A stretch of 64,000 nt of DNA, from assembly GCA_963797565.1 (NCBI GenBank), contig CAWCPM010000010.1:1-64000 (forward strand), in the 5' to 3' direction. Position numbers and translations under genes: made by a program. Origin of the DNA: JAICYJ01 sp963797565 (GTDB lineage: Bacteria; Actinomycetota; Thermoleophilia; Gaiellales; JAICJC01). This document shows, one piece after another, positions 54,041 through 64,000 of this stretch. The notes below the pieces were generated by a model, which was given only the letters and a program-made list of their open reading frames with translations, was not told the DNA's origin and did no database searches. Within the stretch, counting starts at the first letter, position 1; each line of letters starts with the position of its first letter.

Positions 54041-55072
54041 TCACTGTAGCAGCGGCTGCAAGCGCTCCACGGCGGCCGAAACGGCCTCCTCGCCGGCATC
54101 CAGATGGGTCACGAAACGCACGGTGCGTGGGCTGAGATCGGCGCACAGCACACCGGCAGCCGCCATCTCCGCGACCAGCGCAGCGGCGTTCTCCCCGGCC
54201 GGCACGGCGCCGAACACGATGTTGGTCTCGACGCTCTTCGGATCGACCTGCAAGCGACGGGAGCCGGCCAGACCCTCGGCCAGGGTGCGGGCATTGCGGT
54301 GGTCGTCGGCCAGGCGGTCGACGTGGTGGCGCACGGCGTGCAGCGCGCCGGCGGCGATGATGCCGGCCTGTCGCATGCCTCCGCCCAGCAGCTTGCGGTT
54401 GCGGCGGGCGGTCGCGATCAGGTCGGCGTCTCCGACGACCGCCGACCCGACGGGGGCGCCCAGGCCCTTCGAGAAGCAGACGGAGACGGAGTCGACGTCG
54501 CGCACGATCCGCGCGGGGTCTCCGTCGCCGGCGACGGCGGCGTTCCAGAGCCGGGCGCCGTCCATGTGCAGGCGCATGCCGCGCTCGTGGGCGAATGCCG
54601 CGATGGCGTCGATCCGGTCCTGCGGGAAGATCAGCCCGCCCTGCTCGCCGATGGTGTTCTCGATGCAGATCAGGTGCTGGCGGGCGTGGTGCTCGTCGGC
54701 CGGGTCGCGGAGCCACGGCTCCAGCTGATCCGGGCCGGGCAGGCCGCGCTCGCCGGCGATCATGCGCGTCTGCACGCTCGACAACACCGCAGCTCCGCCG
54801 GCCTCGTGGACGATCACGTGGGCCAGCTCGTGGACCAGGATCTCGTCGCCGGGCCTGGTCTGGCAGCGGATCGCGATCTGGTTGCCCATTGTGCCGGAGG
54901 GGACGTAGAGCGCCGCCTCCTTGCCGAGCATGGCCGCCACCTCGCGCTCCAGCTCGATCACGGTGGGATCGTCGCCCCAGACGTCGTCGCCGACCTCGGC
55001 GGTGGCCATCGCCTCGCGCATGGCGGGGGTGGGACGCGTGACGGTGTCGGAGCGGAGGTCGATCGGCTGCAT
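54041..55072 (-). CDS. Low-specificity L-threonine aldolase
   Basis: 343 residues. It begins MQPIDLRSDTVTRPTPAMREAM, then GDDVWGDDPTV, VPSGTMGNQIA, the MDGARLWNA segment and the PLP lysine in VCFSKGLGAPVGS. It cleaves threonine or allo-threonine to glycine and acetaldehyde. The ATG follows a TACGCT box by 8 bases, sharing bases with the opposite box for the DUF1272 gene. Confidence 0.95.
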   Translation of the reverse strand: MQPIDLRSDTVTRPTPAMREAMATAEVGDDVWGDDPTVIELEREVAAMLGKEAALYVPSGTMGNQIAIRCQTRPGDEILVHELAHVIVHEAGGAAVLSSVQTRMIAGERGLPGPDQLEPWLRDPADEHHARQHLICIENTIGEQGGLIFPQDRIDAIAAFAHERGMRLHMDGARLWNAAVAGDGDPARIVRDVDSVSVCFSKGLGAPVGSAVVGDADLIATARRNRKLLGGGMRQAGIIAAGALHAVRHHVDRLADDHRNARTLAEGLAGSRRLQVDPKSVETNIVFGAVPAGENAAALVAEMAAAGVLCADLSPRTVRFVTHLDAGEEAVSAAVERLQPLLQ

Positions 55073-55080
55073 GGCGAGGG

Positions 55081-55090
55081 AGCGTATCCT
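55081..55090. promoter_or_regulatory. Overlapping divergent -10 boxes (TACGCT minus, TATCCT plus)
   Basis: TACGCT on the minus strand (55081-55086) ends 8 bases before the threonine aldolase ATG; TATCCT on the plus strand (55085-55090) ends 6 bases before the DUF1272 ATG. The two share two bases. The same arrangement occurs at 27906-27915. Confidence 0.5.
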
Positions 55091-55096
55091 CTGCGG

Positions 55097-55270
55097 ATGG
55101 CGCTTGAGATGCGAGCCGTCTGCGAGCGGTGCGACACGCCGCTGGGGCATGGCGACGACGCGCGGATCTGCAGCTTCGAGTGCACGTTCTGCTCAGGATG
55201 CGCCGAGCAGATGCAGCACACCTGCCCCAACTGCGGCGGCGAGCTGGTGGCGCGGCCGCGGCGGCGGTAG
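55097..55270 (+). CDS. DUF1272 zinc-binding protein
   Basis: 57 residues. Cysteines are arranged CERC, CSFECTFCSGC and CPNCGG, a dense zinc-binding set, in the conserved DUF1272 layout beginning MALEMRAVCERC. The function is unknown. The start is fixed by the -10 box 6 bases upstream. ETF-QO follows 39 bases downstream with its own box. Confidence 0.9.
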   Translation: MALEMRAVCERCDTPLGHGDDARICSFECTFCSGCAEQMQHTCPNCGGELVARPRRR

Positions 55271-55296
55271 CCGCGCATCCGCCGAGCGGGCTCGGG

Positions 55297-55302
55297 TAGC
55301 AT
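55297..55302 (+). promoter_or_regulatory. -10 box (TAGCAT) for ETF-QO
   Basis: TAGCAT ends 7 bases before the ATG at 55310, consistent with the leaderless pattern. Confidence 0.5.
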
Positions 55303-55309
55303 CGCCGGC

Positions 55310-57013
55310 ATGGCAGCACGGCGCCCGAGCGCATACCCACCTCCGGTCAAGGTGGGCGAGTTCGTCCAGGCTCCGGAGGCGGAGGAAGACGAGCGCATCG
55401 ACGTCGGCGTGGTCTTCGTCGGGGCCGGGCCGGCCGGGCTGGCCGGCGCGATCCGGCTGGGACAGCTGCTGGCCGAGGACCCGGCGACCGCCGAGCGGCT
55501 GGGCGAGACGCCGGTCGCGGTGCTGGACAAGGGACGGGTGGCGGGAGCGCACCTGCTGTCGGGGGCGGTGGTGAACCCGTCGGCGCTGCGCGACCTGCTG
55601 CCGGGTGAGGACGTGGCGGCGCTGCCCGGCTGCTTCGGGCCGGTCACGAAGGAAGCCGTCTACCTGATGAGCAAGTCGTTCGAGGTGCGGATCCCGACGC
55701 CGCCGCCGTTCCACAACAAGGGCAACCTGGTGTTCTCGCTGTCCCAGCTGGGACGGCACATGGCGGAGCTGGCGGAGGAGCTGGGAGCGATGGTGCTGCC
55801 GGAGACTGACGCACAGAGGCTGCTGGTGGCGGATGGAGCGGTGCGCGGTGTCAAGACAGGCGACAAGGGGCTGGGGCGCGAGGGGGAGCCGCTCGGGTCA
55901 TACGAGCCGGGTGTCGAGGTGCACGCCCAGGCGACGGTGTTGTCAGAAGGGACGCAGGGACACCTGGCGGGCGCGGCGATGGAGAAGTTCGGGCTGAGGG
56001 GACAGTTCCCGCAGGCGTGGAGCCTGGGCGTGAAGGAGGTGTGGCGGGTGGCGAAGCCGCTCGATCATGTGATCCACACGCTGGGCTGGCCGTTCCGGAC
56101 GACGCGGAAGGATCGCGAGATCGGCGGCAGCTTCATCTACCCGATGGGGCCGGACATGGTGGCGATCGGGCTGGTGCTGGGGCTGGACTACCGCGACTCG
56201 ACGTTGTCCGTGCACGACTCGCTGCAGCTGTTCAAGACGCATCCGATGGTGCGGCAGCTGCTGGAGGGCGGCGAGCGGATCGGATGGGGCGCGAAGACGA
56301 TCCCGGAGGGCGGGTTCCTGGCGCTGCCATCGAGCCTGTCGATGCCGGGCGCGGTGCTGACAGGCGACAGCGCGGGGTTCGTGAACGTGCCGAAGCTGAA
56401 GGGGATCCACTACGCGATGCGGTCGGGGATGCTGGCGGCGGAGGAGATCTACGAGCAGCTGAAGGCGGGGCAGGATCTGTCGGCGCCCGACGCGCTGGCG
56501 GGGTACGACCGGCGGGTGCAGTCGAGCCACATCTGGAGCGACCTCAAGAAGGTGAGGAACATGCGCCAGGCGCTGGGCAAGGGGTTTGCGGTGGGCGGCC
56601 CGATCGGCGGGCTGATGGACATCAGCCGCGGCGCGCTGCCGCCGGGCAACTGGGCGTTCCACGCCGACGCGGAGGCGGCGGTCGAGCCGCATCCGGGCAA
56701 GCGGGTGTACCCGGCGCCGGACGGGAAGCTCACGTTTGACAAGCTCTCGAGCGTGTTCCTGTCGGGCAACCGCAGCCGCGACGACCAGCCCAACCACATC
56801 CGCATCCAGGAGAACGTGCCGCGCGAGGTGGCCGAGGCGTGGGTGGCGATGTGCCCGGCGGCGGTCTACGAGATCGGGCGCGACGACGGCGGGCCGACCG
56901 TGCAGCTGAAGCTGGCGCCGTCGAACTGCGTGCAGTGCGGGGCGATCACCGCCAAGGGCGGCCGGCTGACGCCGCCCGAGGGCGGCAGCGGCCCCGAGTA
57001 CTCGAACATGTAG
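55310..57013 (+). CDS. Electron transfer flavoprotein:quinone oxidoreductase
   Basis: 567 residues. The FAD-binding VVFVGAGPAGLAGAIRLGQ is near residue 40; the ETF-QO blocks LLSGAVVNP, GDSAGFVNVPKLKGIHYAM and ALGKGFAVGGPIGG follow. The C-terminal ferredoxin-like part has CPAAVYEI and NCVQCGAITAKGG. The canonical cluster needs four Cys (CPAxVY ... NCxxCxxC); here the last Cys is Ile, so only three are present. It should pass electrons from ETF to menaquinone or ubiquinone at the membrane. etfA and etfB are convergent, two genes away. Confidence 0.94.
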   Translation: MAARRPSAYPPPVKVGEFVQAPEAEEDERIDVGVVFVGAGPAGLAGAIRLGQLLAEDPATAERLGETPVAVLDKGRVAGAHLLSGAVVNPSALRDLLPGEDVAALPGCFGPVTKEAVYLMSKSFEVRIPTPPPFHNKGNLVFSLSQLGRHMAELAEELGAMVLPETDAQRLLVADGAVRGVKTGDKGLGREGEPLGSYEPGVEVHAQATVLSEGTQGHLAGAAMEKFGLRGQFPQAWSLGVKEVWRVAKPLDHVIHTLGWPFRTTRKDREIGGSFIYPMGPDMVAIGLVLGLDYRDSTLSVHDSLQLFKTHPMVRQLLEGGERIGWGAKTIPEGGFLALPSSLSMPGAVLTGDSAGFVNVPKLKGIHYAMRSGMLAAEEIYEQLKAGQDLSAPDALAGYDRRVQSSHIWSDLKKVRNMRQALGKGFAVGGPIGGLMDISRGALPPGNWAFHADAEAAVEPHPGKRVYPAPDGKLTFDKLSSVFLSGNRSRDDQPNHIRIQENVPREVAEAWVAMCPAAVYEIGRDDGGPTVQLKLAPSNCVQCGAITAKGGRLTPPEGGSGPEYSNM

Positions 57014-57072
57014 GGCATGCGGCGCCGAGTCTACCCGGGCGGGTAATCCAGCTCGCAACAAATGCCACGAAT

Positions 57073-57101
57073 GCAACACCGGTGCCAGGCGCAGGTGTTG
57101 C
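57073..57101. terminator. 8-10 bp hairpin between convergent genes
   Basis: GCAACACC (57073-57080) pairs with GGTGTTGC (57094-57101); one A-T and one T-G pair extend it. It lies between the ETF-QO stop and the convergent GNAT stop without a T-tract. Confidence 0.5.
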
Positions 57102-57113
57102 GTGACCGCGGCG

Positions 57114-57662
57114 TCACGCGGCCGTGACGGGCGCGTCCAGCCAGCCCACCACCTGGAACCAGCGCGGCTCCGGCAGCGGGTTCCGCTCGACGCGCATGCC
57201 CAGCCGACGCATCACCGCGATCGATGCCAGGTTGTCGTACTCGGTGGTAGCCACGATGCGGGCCAGGCCCAGCTGGGTGAAGCCGTGGTCGATCACGGCC
57301 CGCGCCGCCTCCGTCGCGTAGCCCTTCCCCCGCTGCTCCGGTGCGAGCGCCCAGTACAGCCCGACCTCGGGTCGCATGCGATCCGCCGGCCCGACCGCGC
57401 CGCCGAAGCTCGGCAGCTGCGCGAACGGCCCCATCGAGGGCACGACGCCGACCATGCCCACCAGCTCGCCGCCCTCGCGCAGGCAGATCGCCCGCTCGCC
57501 GTAGGGCGGCTGGCGCAGCGCTTCGAGCTGCCCGTAGGTGGCCGCCGTCCACTCCAGCCAGCCCGGGTGGGGCTCGCCCACCACCGCCCGCACCGCCGCG
57601 GCGTCGTCCACCGACAGCGGGCGTACCTGCAACCGTTCCGTCTCGAGCACCGGCAGCCTCAC
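57114..57662 (-). CDS. GNAT acetyltransferase (RimJ/RimL type)
   Basis: 182 residues. It starts MRLPVLETERLQVRPLS, typical of RimJ/RimL-like acetyltransferases; the acetyl-CoA loop is LAPEQRGKGYATEAARAVIDH and the end has ASIAVMRRLGMRVERNP. The acceptor may be a protein N-terminus or a small molecule. The GTG follows a TAGCCT box by 7 bases; the box overlaps the stop of the upstream gene. Confidence 0.92.
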   Translation of the reverse strand: MRLPVLETERLQVRPLSVDDAAAVRAVVGEPHPGWLEWTAATYGQLEALRQPPYGERAICLREGGELVGMVGVVPSMGPFAQLPSFGGAVGPADRMRPEVGLYWALAPEQRGKGYATEAARAVIDHGFTQLGLARIVATTEYDNLASIAVMRRLGMRVERNPLPEPRWFQVVGWLDAPVTAA

Positions 57663-57669
57663 GGCGGCG

Positions 57670-57675
57670 AGGCTA
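57670..57675 (-). promoter_or_regulatory. -10 box (TAGCCT) for the GNAT gene
   Basis: TAGCCT ends 7 bases before the GTG at 57662. Its TAG is also the stop codon of the stress-protein-like gene. Confidence 0.45.
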
Positions 57676-58110
57676 CCCGGTCTCGGCCCAGTCCCGCTCC
57701 AGGTCGACCACCACGTGCGTGATCGGCACGTCGAACTTCTCCTCGGCCCGCTCGACCGTCTTCTTCTCCAGCCAGTTCGACCGGCTCGGCGGGTGCGTCG
57801 AGATCACGATCTCGTCGGCGTCGAACTCGAACAGCGCATCCTCGATCGCCCGCACCGGGTCGCTGTCGCCGACCGCCCCGCGCGCCTGGATGCCGCTCGC
57901 CTGCAGGTGCTCGATCGACCCGGCCAGGCGCTGCTCCGCGCCCTCGCGGGCCTTGTCCACGTCCGCGAACAGGTGCCGCAGCCGCGTGTTCAGGGCCGGC
58001 GCCACGACCAGCACCTCGGCCCCGTCGGCCGCGCGGGCATGCAGATCATCGAGCAGCTCGCGTCCGGCCACGGTCTCGTTGGCGACCACAAGGATCCGCC
58101 GTTCGGCCAT
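57673..58110 (-). CDS. UspA-like nucleotide-binding-fold protein
   Basis: 145 residues. ILVVANETVAGRELLDDLH at the start and DEIVISTHPPSRSNWLEKKTV near the end resemble the universal stress protein fold (Rossmann-like, single domain). The typical ATP-binding G-x2-G-x9-G(S/T) loop is not clear. The role is unknown. The ATG follows a TAGTGT box by 6 bases. Confidence 0.78.
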   Translation of the reverse strand: MAERRILVVANETVAGRELLDDLHARAADGAEVLVVAPALNTRLRHLFADVDKAREGAEQRLAGSIEHLQASGIQARGAVGDSDPVRAIEDALFEFDADEIVISTHPPSRSNWLEKKTVERAEEKFDVPITHVVVDLERDWAETG

Positions 58111-58116
58111 GGCCGG

Positions 58117-58122
58117 ACACTA
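58117..58122 (-). promoter_or_regulatory. -10 box (TAGTGT) for the UspA-like gene
   Basis: TAGTGT ends 6 bases before the ATG at 58110, in the 41-base gap after etfA. Confidence 0.45.
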
Positions 58123-58151
58123 GCGCAGGATCGTGACGATCGCAGCTAGCG

Positions 58152-59102
58152 CTATCGCGCGGCCAGCGCCTCCGTCAGCTTCGGCATCACCGTCAGCACA
58201 TCCCCGACCACGCCCAGGTCGGCGAACTCGAAGATGGGCGCGTTCACGTCCTTGTTGATCGCCACGATCACGCCGGCGTTGGCCATCCCGACCTTGTGCT
58301 GGATCGCTCCTGAGATGCCGCAGGCGACGTACAGCTTGGGCGACACCGTCTTGCCGGTCTGCCCCACCTGCATCGAGTACGAGGTCCAGCCCGCATCGAC
58401 CACCGCCCGCGTCGCTGCCACCTCACCGCCCAGCGCCTTGGCCAGCTGCTCCACCACCGGGATGTTCTCCGGCCCGCCGATGCCGCGGCCGAACGCCACC
58501 AGCACGTCCGCCTCGGTGATGTCGACCCCGCCCGTCTCTGCCGGCTCGCGTCCCGCCATGCGCGCCGCCGACGACCAGTCCTGCACCGTCACCGCCACCC
58601 GCTCCACCGCCGCCGTGCCTGAGCCGGTCGGCTCGGGGGCAAACGCGTTCGCCCGCCCCAGGATGATCGCCGGAGACGACGCGAAGGTCGACTCGACCAT
58701 CACGGTGTCGCCCAGCGCCGGTCGCACCGCGACCGCGCCGCCGTCGCCCAGCGTGAAGTCGGTCGTCTCGCAGTTGATGCCAGAGCCCACCCGCGCCGCC
58801 AGACCGGCGGCCACGTCGGCCGAGACGACGCCGGCCCCGAACAGCACGGCGTCCGCCTCCCGCGCGTGCGGCTCAAGCGCATCCACCAACGGCTGGGGCA
58901 GGCCGCTCAACGCCGCGTCGTCTGCGACGAGCACCTTCGACGCTCCGTATGCGCCGAGCCCGCCCGCCCACGCATCGTCGATGCCGGAGCCGCCCACGAA
59001 CGCGGTCACCTCGCCGCCCAGCGATGCGGCCTTCGCCAGCACCCCCAGGCTGTTCGGGTTGAACGCGCCCTCGTCGTGATCCATGAACACGATCGTCGTC
59101 AT
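58152..59102 (-). CDS. etfA: Electron transfer flavoprotein subunit alpha
   Basis: 316 residues. The C-terminal FAD-binding domain contains DVLVAFGRGIGGPENIPVVEQLA, SYSMQVGQTGKTVSPKLYVACGISGAIQHKVGM and IVAINKDVNAPIFEFADLGVVGD, the standard ETF-alpha signature. It pairs with EtfB to move electrons from acyl-CoA dehydrogenases to ETF-QO. The ATG starts directly after the etfB stop (TAGATG). Confidence 0.97.
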   Translation of the reverse strand: MTTIVFMDHDEGAFNPNSLGVLAKAASLGGEVTAFVGGSGIDDAWAGGLGAYGASKVLVADDAALSGLPQPLVDALEPHAREADAVLFGAGVVSADVAAGLAARVGSGINCETTDFTLGDGGAVAVRPALGDTVMVESTFASSPAIILGRANAFAPEPTGSGTAAVERVAVTVQDWSSAARMAGREPAETGGVDITEADVLVAFGRGIGGPENIPVVEQLAKALGGEVAATRAVVDAGWTSYSMQVGQTGKTVSPKLYVACGISGAIQHKVGMANAGVIVAINKDVNAPIFEFADLGVVGDVLTVMPKLTEALAAR

Positions 59103-59888
59103 CTAGATCACGCCCCTCTCGGCCAGGAACTCGACGATCGCGCCGGCCGAGTCTCCACCCGCATCCTCGATCCGCCGCCCCTCCTGCTTGGCAGGCGGCG
59201 GCGACACGCTGCGCACCACGCTCTTCGCCCCGGCCTCGCCCACCCGCGACGGGTCGATCCCGGCGTCCGCGGCGGAGACCTGGTCGGTCGGCTTCTTCTT
59301 CGCGCCCATGATCGCCTTGATCGACGGCAGCCGCGGCGTGTTGATCGCATCCGACACCGAGATCACCGCCGGCAGCGGCGCCTCGATCACGTCGTAGCCG
59401 TGCTCGGTCTGCCGCTTCGCGCGCAACGTCCCGCCCTCCAGCGACAGCGACGCCACCTGCGTTACCAACGGCCTGCGCAGGTGGTCGGCGACGGCCGCCG
59501 CCATCACGTAGCAGTCGGCGTCCGACGCCTGCTGGCCGAGGATCACGAGGTCGGCGTTCTGCTGCTCGAGCACCGCGGACAGCGCGTACGCGGTGCCGCT
59601 GATGTCGGATCCGGCCAGCGCCGGGTCGGTCAGCAGCACGACCCGGTCGGCGCCCAGTGCCAGCGCCTTCTGCAGCGGCCGCTGGGCGTTCTCGCGGCCC
59701 ATGCACACGGCCACGATCTCCTCCACCTCATGGCCGGCCTCGCGCAGCTTGATCGCCTCTTCCAGGCCGTGCACGTCGAACGGATTCAGCTCGCTATCGC
59801 CCGACCGGTCGAGCCGGTGGGTGGACGCGTCGAGCCGCTTCGCGCTGGTCGCGCTCGGCACCTCTTTCACGCAGACTGCGATGTTCAA
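59103..59888 (-). CDS. etfB: Electron transfer flavoprotein subunit beta
   Basis: 261 residues. It begins MNIAVCVKEVPSATSAKRLD, with ELNPFDVHGLEEAIKL and LGQQASDADCYVMAAAVADHL, typical of ETF-beta. The TTG start has GGGGGAG about 6 bases upstream. The gene order is etfB-etfA. The TTG is needed because no ATG or GTG precedes the conserved start. Confidence 0.97.
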   Translation of the reverse strand: MNIAVCVKEVPSATSAKRLDASTHRLDRSGDSELNPFDVHGLEEAIKLREAGHEVEEIVAVCMGRENAQRPLQKALALGADRVVLLTDPALAGSDISGTAYALSAVLEQQNADLVILGQQASDADCYVMAAAVADHLRRPLVTQVASLSLEGGTLRAKRQTEHGYDVIEAPLPAVISVSDAINTPRLPSIKAIMGAKKKPTDQVSAADAGIDPSRVGEAGAKSVVRSVSPPPAKQEGRRIEDAGGDSAGAIVEFLAERGVI

Positions 59889-59919
59889 CCCTCTCCCCCT
59901 GCTTCGTGTCCTGGTTGCA

Positions 59920-60695
<776 letters not shown>

Positions 60696-60696
<1 letters not shown>

Positions 60697-61091
60697 CAGG
60701 AGGCCAGCCTGGTTTCGAGGAAGTCGACGATCTCGGCGGTGGGCGCCCCCGGCGTGTACACCTCGGCCACGCCCTGCGCCTTCAGCACCGGGATGTCGTC
60801 GGCCGGGATGGTGCCGCCCAGCACCACCAGCACGTCGTCGGCGCCCTGCTCCCGGAGCAGCTCCATGATGCGCGGCACCAGCGTCATGTGCGCGCCCGAC
60901 AGGATCGATAAGCCAACCGCATCGGCGTCCTCCTGGATCACGGTCTCGACGATCTGCTCCGGGGTCTGGTGTAGGCCGGTGTAGATCACTTCCATGCCCG
61001 CGTCGCGCAGGGTGCGGGCGATGATCTTTGCTCCGCGATCGTGCCCGTCCAAGCCGGGCTTCGCGACGACGACTCGAATCGGGCGGTCCAT
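60696..61091 (-). CDS. B12-binding small subunit of acyl-CoA mutase
   Basis: 131 residues, one cobalamin-binding domain. The DxHxxG motif is GLDGHDRGAKI (His is the lower cobalt ligand), followed by SxL in GLSILSGAHM and the GG loop VLGGTIPADD. It is the separate small subunit, as in isobutyryl-CoA mutase IcmB or archaeal MCM. A TAGACT box ends 10 bases before the ATG. The large subunit is two genes upstream. Confidence 0.95.
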
Positions 61092-61130
61092 TCCGCCTGC
61101 GAGTCTACCGAGCGCACCGAGTGCGGGGAG

Positions 61131-61451
61131 TCACTCGGTCTCGGCCGGCGCGAACGCGACCAGCAGCTCCAGCCGCTGCTCGATCGAGTGGAAGCGGTGC
61201 TCGACGTGCTTGGCGACGAACACCACCGACCCCGCCTGCACCGCGCGATCCTCGCCGTCGACGCGGATCTGGGCGCGGCCGGCGATCACGTAGTAGATCT
61301 CGTCCTGCCGGTGTGGCTCCTGCGGATCGTCCGCGCCCGCCTCCAGCACGTACAGCCCGGCGCTGATCGAGGGCACGCGCAAGAACTCCTGGTAGAGCCG
61401 GCCGCCGGCCACGCGGTCGGCCTCGACCTCTGCGATCTCGTAGGCGTCCAC
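61131..61451 (-). CDS. Cupin-domain protein
   Basis: 106 residues, one cupin barrel. The first motif is EPHRQDEIYYVIAGRAQIRVDGE, with the His/Glu set, and the second is SVVFVAKHVEHRFH. It could bind a metal and act as a small oxygenase or a sensor. It is inserted between the genes for the two mutase subunits. The GTG start follows a TAGGGT box by 7 bases. Confidence 0.88.
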   Translation of the reverse strand: MDAYEIAEVEADRVAGGRLYQEFLRVPSISAGLYVLEAGADDPQEPHRQDEIYYVIAGRAQIRVDGEDRAVQAGSVVFVAKHVEHRFHSIEQRLELLVAFAPAETE

Positions 61452-61461
61452 GGCGCCAACC

Positions 61462-63081
<1,620 letters not shown>

Positions 63082-63087
63082 GGCGGC

Positions 63088-63093
63088 AGGATA
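63088..63093 (-). promoter_or_regulatory. -10 box (TATCCT) for the mutase large subunit
   Basis: TATCCT ends 6 bases before the ATG at 63081, the local leaderless arrangement. Confidence 0.5.
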
Positions 63094-63122
63094 TACCCCG
63101 CCTCCGGCTGGTCCGACGTCTC

Positions 63123-63398
63123 CTAGTAGACGGAGACGGCCCGCTGCTCCGTCCAGGTGTGGCCGCTCTTGGTGACGTGCACGGTGAACTCGTGGCCGTT
63201 CGAGGTCTTCACGGTGCAGTCGGCGACGCTGCCGTTGACGACGCAGTGCACGTCGGTGGCCTTGACCGGAGCCATCTCCTGGTTGACCTGATCGCGCACC
63301 TTGCCCTCCATCCACGAGTGGGTGGGATGGAAGTGGTTATAGAGCGGGACCCCCAGCAGCAGCACGGGGAGGAGCACGAAACGACGCAGCCGGCGCAT
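63123..63398 (-). CDS. Small exported or anchored protein, unknown
   Basis: 91 residues. A basic N-terminus and a hydrophobic segment (RFVLLPVLLLGVPLY) form a signal peptide or anchor, followed by a short domain with two Cys (HCVVNGSVADC) and FTVHVTKSGHTWTEQRAV. The pair of Cys could form a disulfide outside the cell. The family is not recognised. It lies between the mutase and the adenosyltransferase. Confidence 0.7.
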   Translation of the reverse strand: MRRLRRFVLLPVLLLGVPLYNHFHPTHSWMEGKVRDQVNQEMAPVKATDVHCVVNGSVADCTVKTSNGHEFTVHVTKSGHTWTEQRAVSVY

Positions 63399-63435
63399 AC
63401 CTTTGAGATCGGCACGCCGGAAGAAATCTTGACGG

Positions 63436-64000
63436 TCAGGCCAGCGAGCTCCCGGGCTGCCACAGCACATCGCCGCGGCCCTCGTCGTTGTGGACGCGGG
63501 CGAGGATGAACAGCAGGTCGGATAGCCGGTTCAGATACGACAGCGCGTGCGGGTTGACCGCTGCCTCGGCCGACAAGGCAACCACGTGGCGCTCGGCGCC
63601 ACGGCAGACGGTGCGCGCCAGGTGCAGTGCCGCCGACTGGGGCGTGCCGCCCGAGAGCACGAAGCTGGTGAGGGGCGCGAGCCGCTCGCCCTGCTCGTCG
63701 CAGGCGGCCTCGAGAGCGGCCACGTGCTGCTCGGTGATGCGGAGCCGCGACTTGCCGTGGCCGCGCTCGGTGTCGATCGGCACCGCCAGATCGGCGCCGA
63801 GGTCGAAGAGGTCGTTCTGGACGCGTCGAAGCAGATCGGCGGAGGCGGGCTCCAGACCCGTCGCGATCGCGACGCCGATGGCGGCGCCGGTCTCATCGAC
63901 CGTGCCGTAGGCCCAGATCCGGGCCGAGCTCTTGGACACGCGCTCACCGTCGCCGAGCGAGGTCTCGCCCGCGTCGCCGGCGCGCGTGTAGATGCGGTCG
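63436..64000 (-). CDS. Cob(I)alamin adenosyltransferase, PduO type, N-terminus cut by window edge
   Basis: 188 codons are inside the window; the gene runs off the right edge. The family start RIYTRAGDAGETSLGDGERV is visible at the edge, then WAYGTVDETGAAIG, RVQNDLFDLGADLAVP, FVLSGGTPQSAALHLARTVCRGAER and the end YLNRLSDLLFILAR. It attaches the adenosyl group to cobalamin, supplying the mutase cofactor, which fits its position near the mutase genes. Confidence 0.95.
   Translation of the reverse strand, partial: DRIYTRAGDAGETSLGDGERVSKSSARIWAYGTVDETGAAIGVAIATGLEPASADLLRRVQNDLFDLGADLAVPIDTERGHGKSRLRITEQHVAALEAACDEQGERLAPLTSFVLSGGTPQSAALHLARTVCRGAERHVVALSAEAAVNPHALSYLNRLSDLLFILARVHNDEGRGDVLWQPGSSLA

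Overview
The window is GC-rich, densely packed bacterial chromosome from an actinobacterium-like organism. My best guess is class Thermoleophilia (Solirubrobacterales or Gaiellales); this is inferred from gene content and gene style, not from a marker search. Supporting signs are GC-biased third codon positions, frequent GTG and TTG starts, 1-4 base start/stop overlaps, and many genes preceded by a TANNNT box 6-8 bases before the start codon, which suggests leaderless transcripts. Almost everything is core metabolism or housekeeping. I see no prophage, IS element, CRISPR array, rRNA or tRNA.

Layout. 1-4.9 kb holds small accessory genes on both strands (hydrolase fragment, zinc-ribbon/RDD membrane protein, proline racemase family enzyme, smpB, an MFS exporter, a SnoaL-like and an ABM-like protein). 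4.9-13.3 kb (minus) is a cell-wall, division and RNA block: HAD phosphatase, class B PBP, RNase R, S41 protease, ftsX, ftsE, prfB. 13.3-20.7 kb continues with secA, hpf, comF-like, a UDP-sugar pyrophosphorylase, mtnA and ahcY. 21.1-27.9 kb is a sugar-nucleotide and envelope block: phosphoglucose/phosphomannose isomerase, sugar nucleotidyltransferase, UDP-glucose 6-dehydrogenase carrying an intein, an LCP wall-polymer ligase, and an M20 peptidase. 27.9-30.1 kb has a FAD oxidoreductase and a DUF4389 protein. 30.1-46.6 kb is the F-type ATP synthase locus. atpZ-atpI-B-E-F-H-A-G is separated from atpD-atpC by about 9.4 kb holding an oligopeptide ABC transporter, a second peptide-binding lipoprotein, small membrane proteins and a zinc-finger anti-sigma-like protein. 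46.8-55.1 kb is the classic run upstream of atp genes (wecA-type transferase, upp, glyA, rhodanese, sua5, prmC, prfA, DUF1385, rpmE, threonine aldolase). 55.1-64 kb is an acyl-CoA and electron-transfer block: ETF-quinone oxidoreductase, etfA/etfB, enoyl-CoA hydratase, and a split B12-dependent acyl-CoA mutase with isobutyryl-type residues plus a cob(I)alamin adenosyltransferase.

How the genes work together. ETF and ETF-QO would carry electrons from acyl-CoA dehydrogenation to quinone, and the mutase and its adenosyltransferase form one cofactor-dependent unit. The sugar-nucleotide genes, wecA-type transferase and LCP protein fit synthesis and wall attachment of a uronic-acid-containing polymer.

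Main points of interest: (1) a 181-residue mini-intein splitting the catalytic cysteine motif of UDP-glucose dehydrogenase; (2) a conserved programmed +1 frameshift in prfB, whose start lies inside secA; (3) the split atp operon; (4) a leaderless-promoter signature, including two overlapping divergent -10 boxes; (5) atypical active-site residues in the proline-racemase-family enzyme, the acyl-CoA mutase and ETF-QO.

Caution: about 19 frame breaks occur in 14 otherwise well-conserved genes, almost all below 40 kb. They most likely reflect assembly indels rather than gene decay. Those genes are given as single CDS with the breaks noted.
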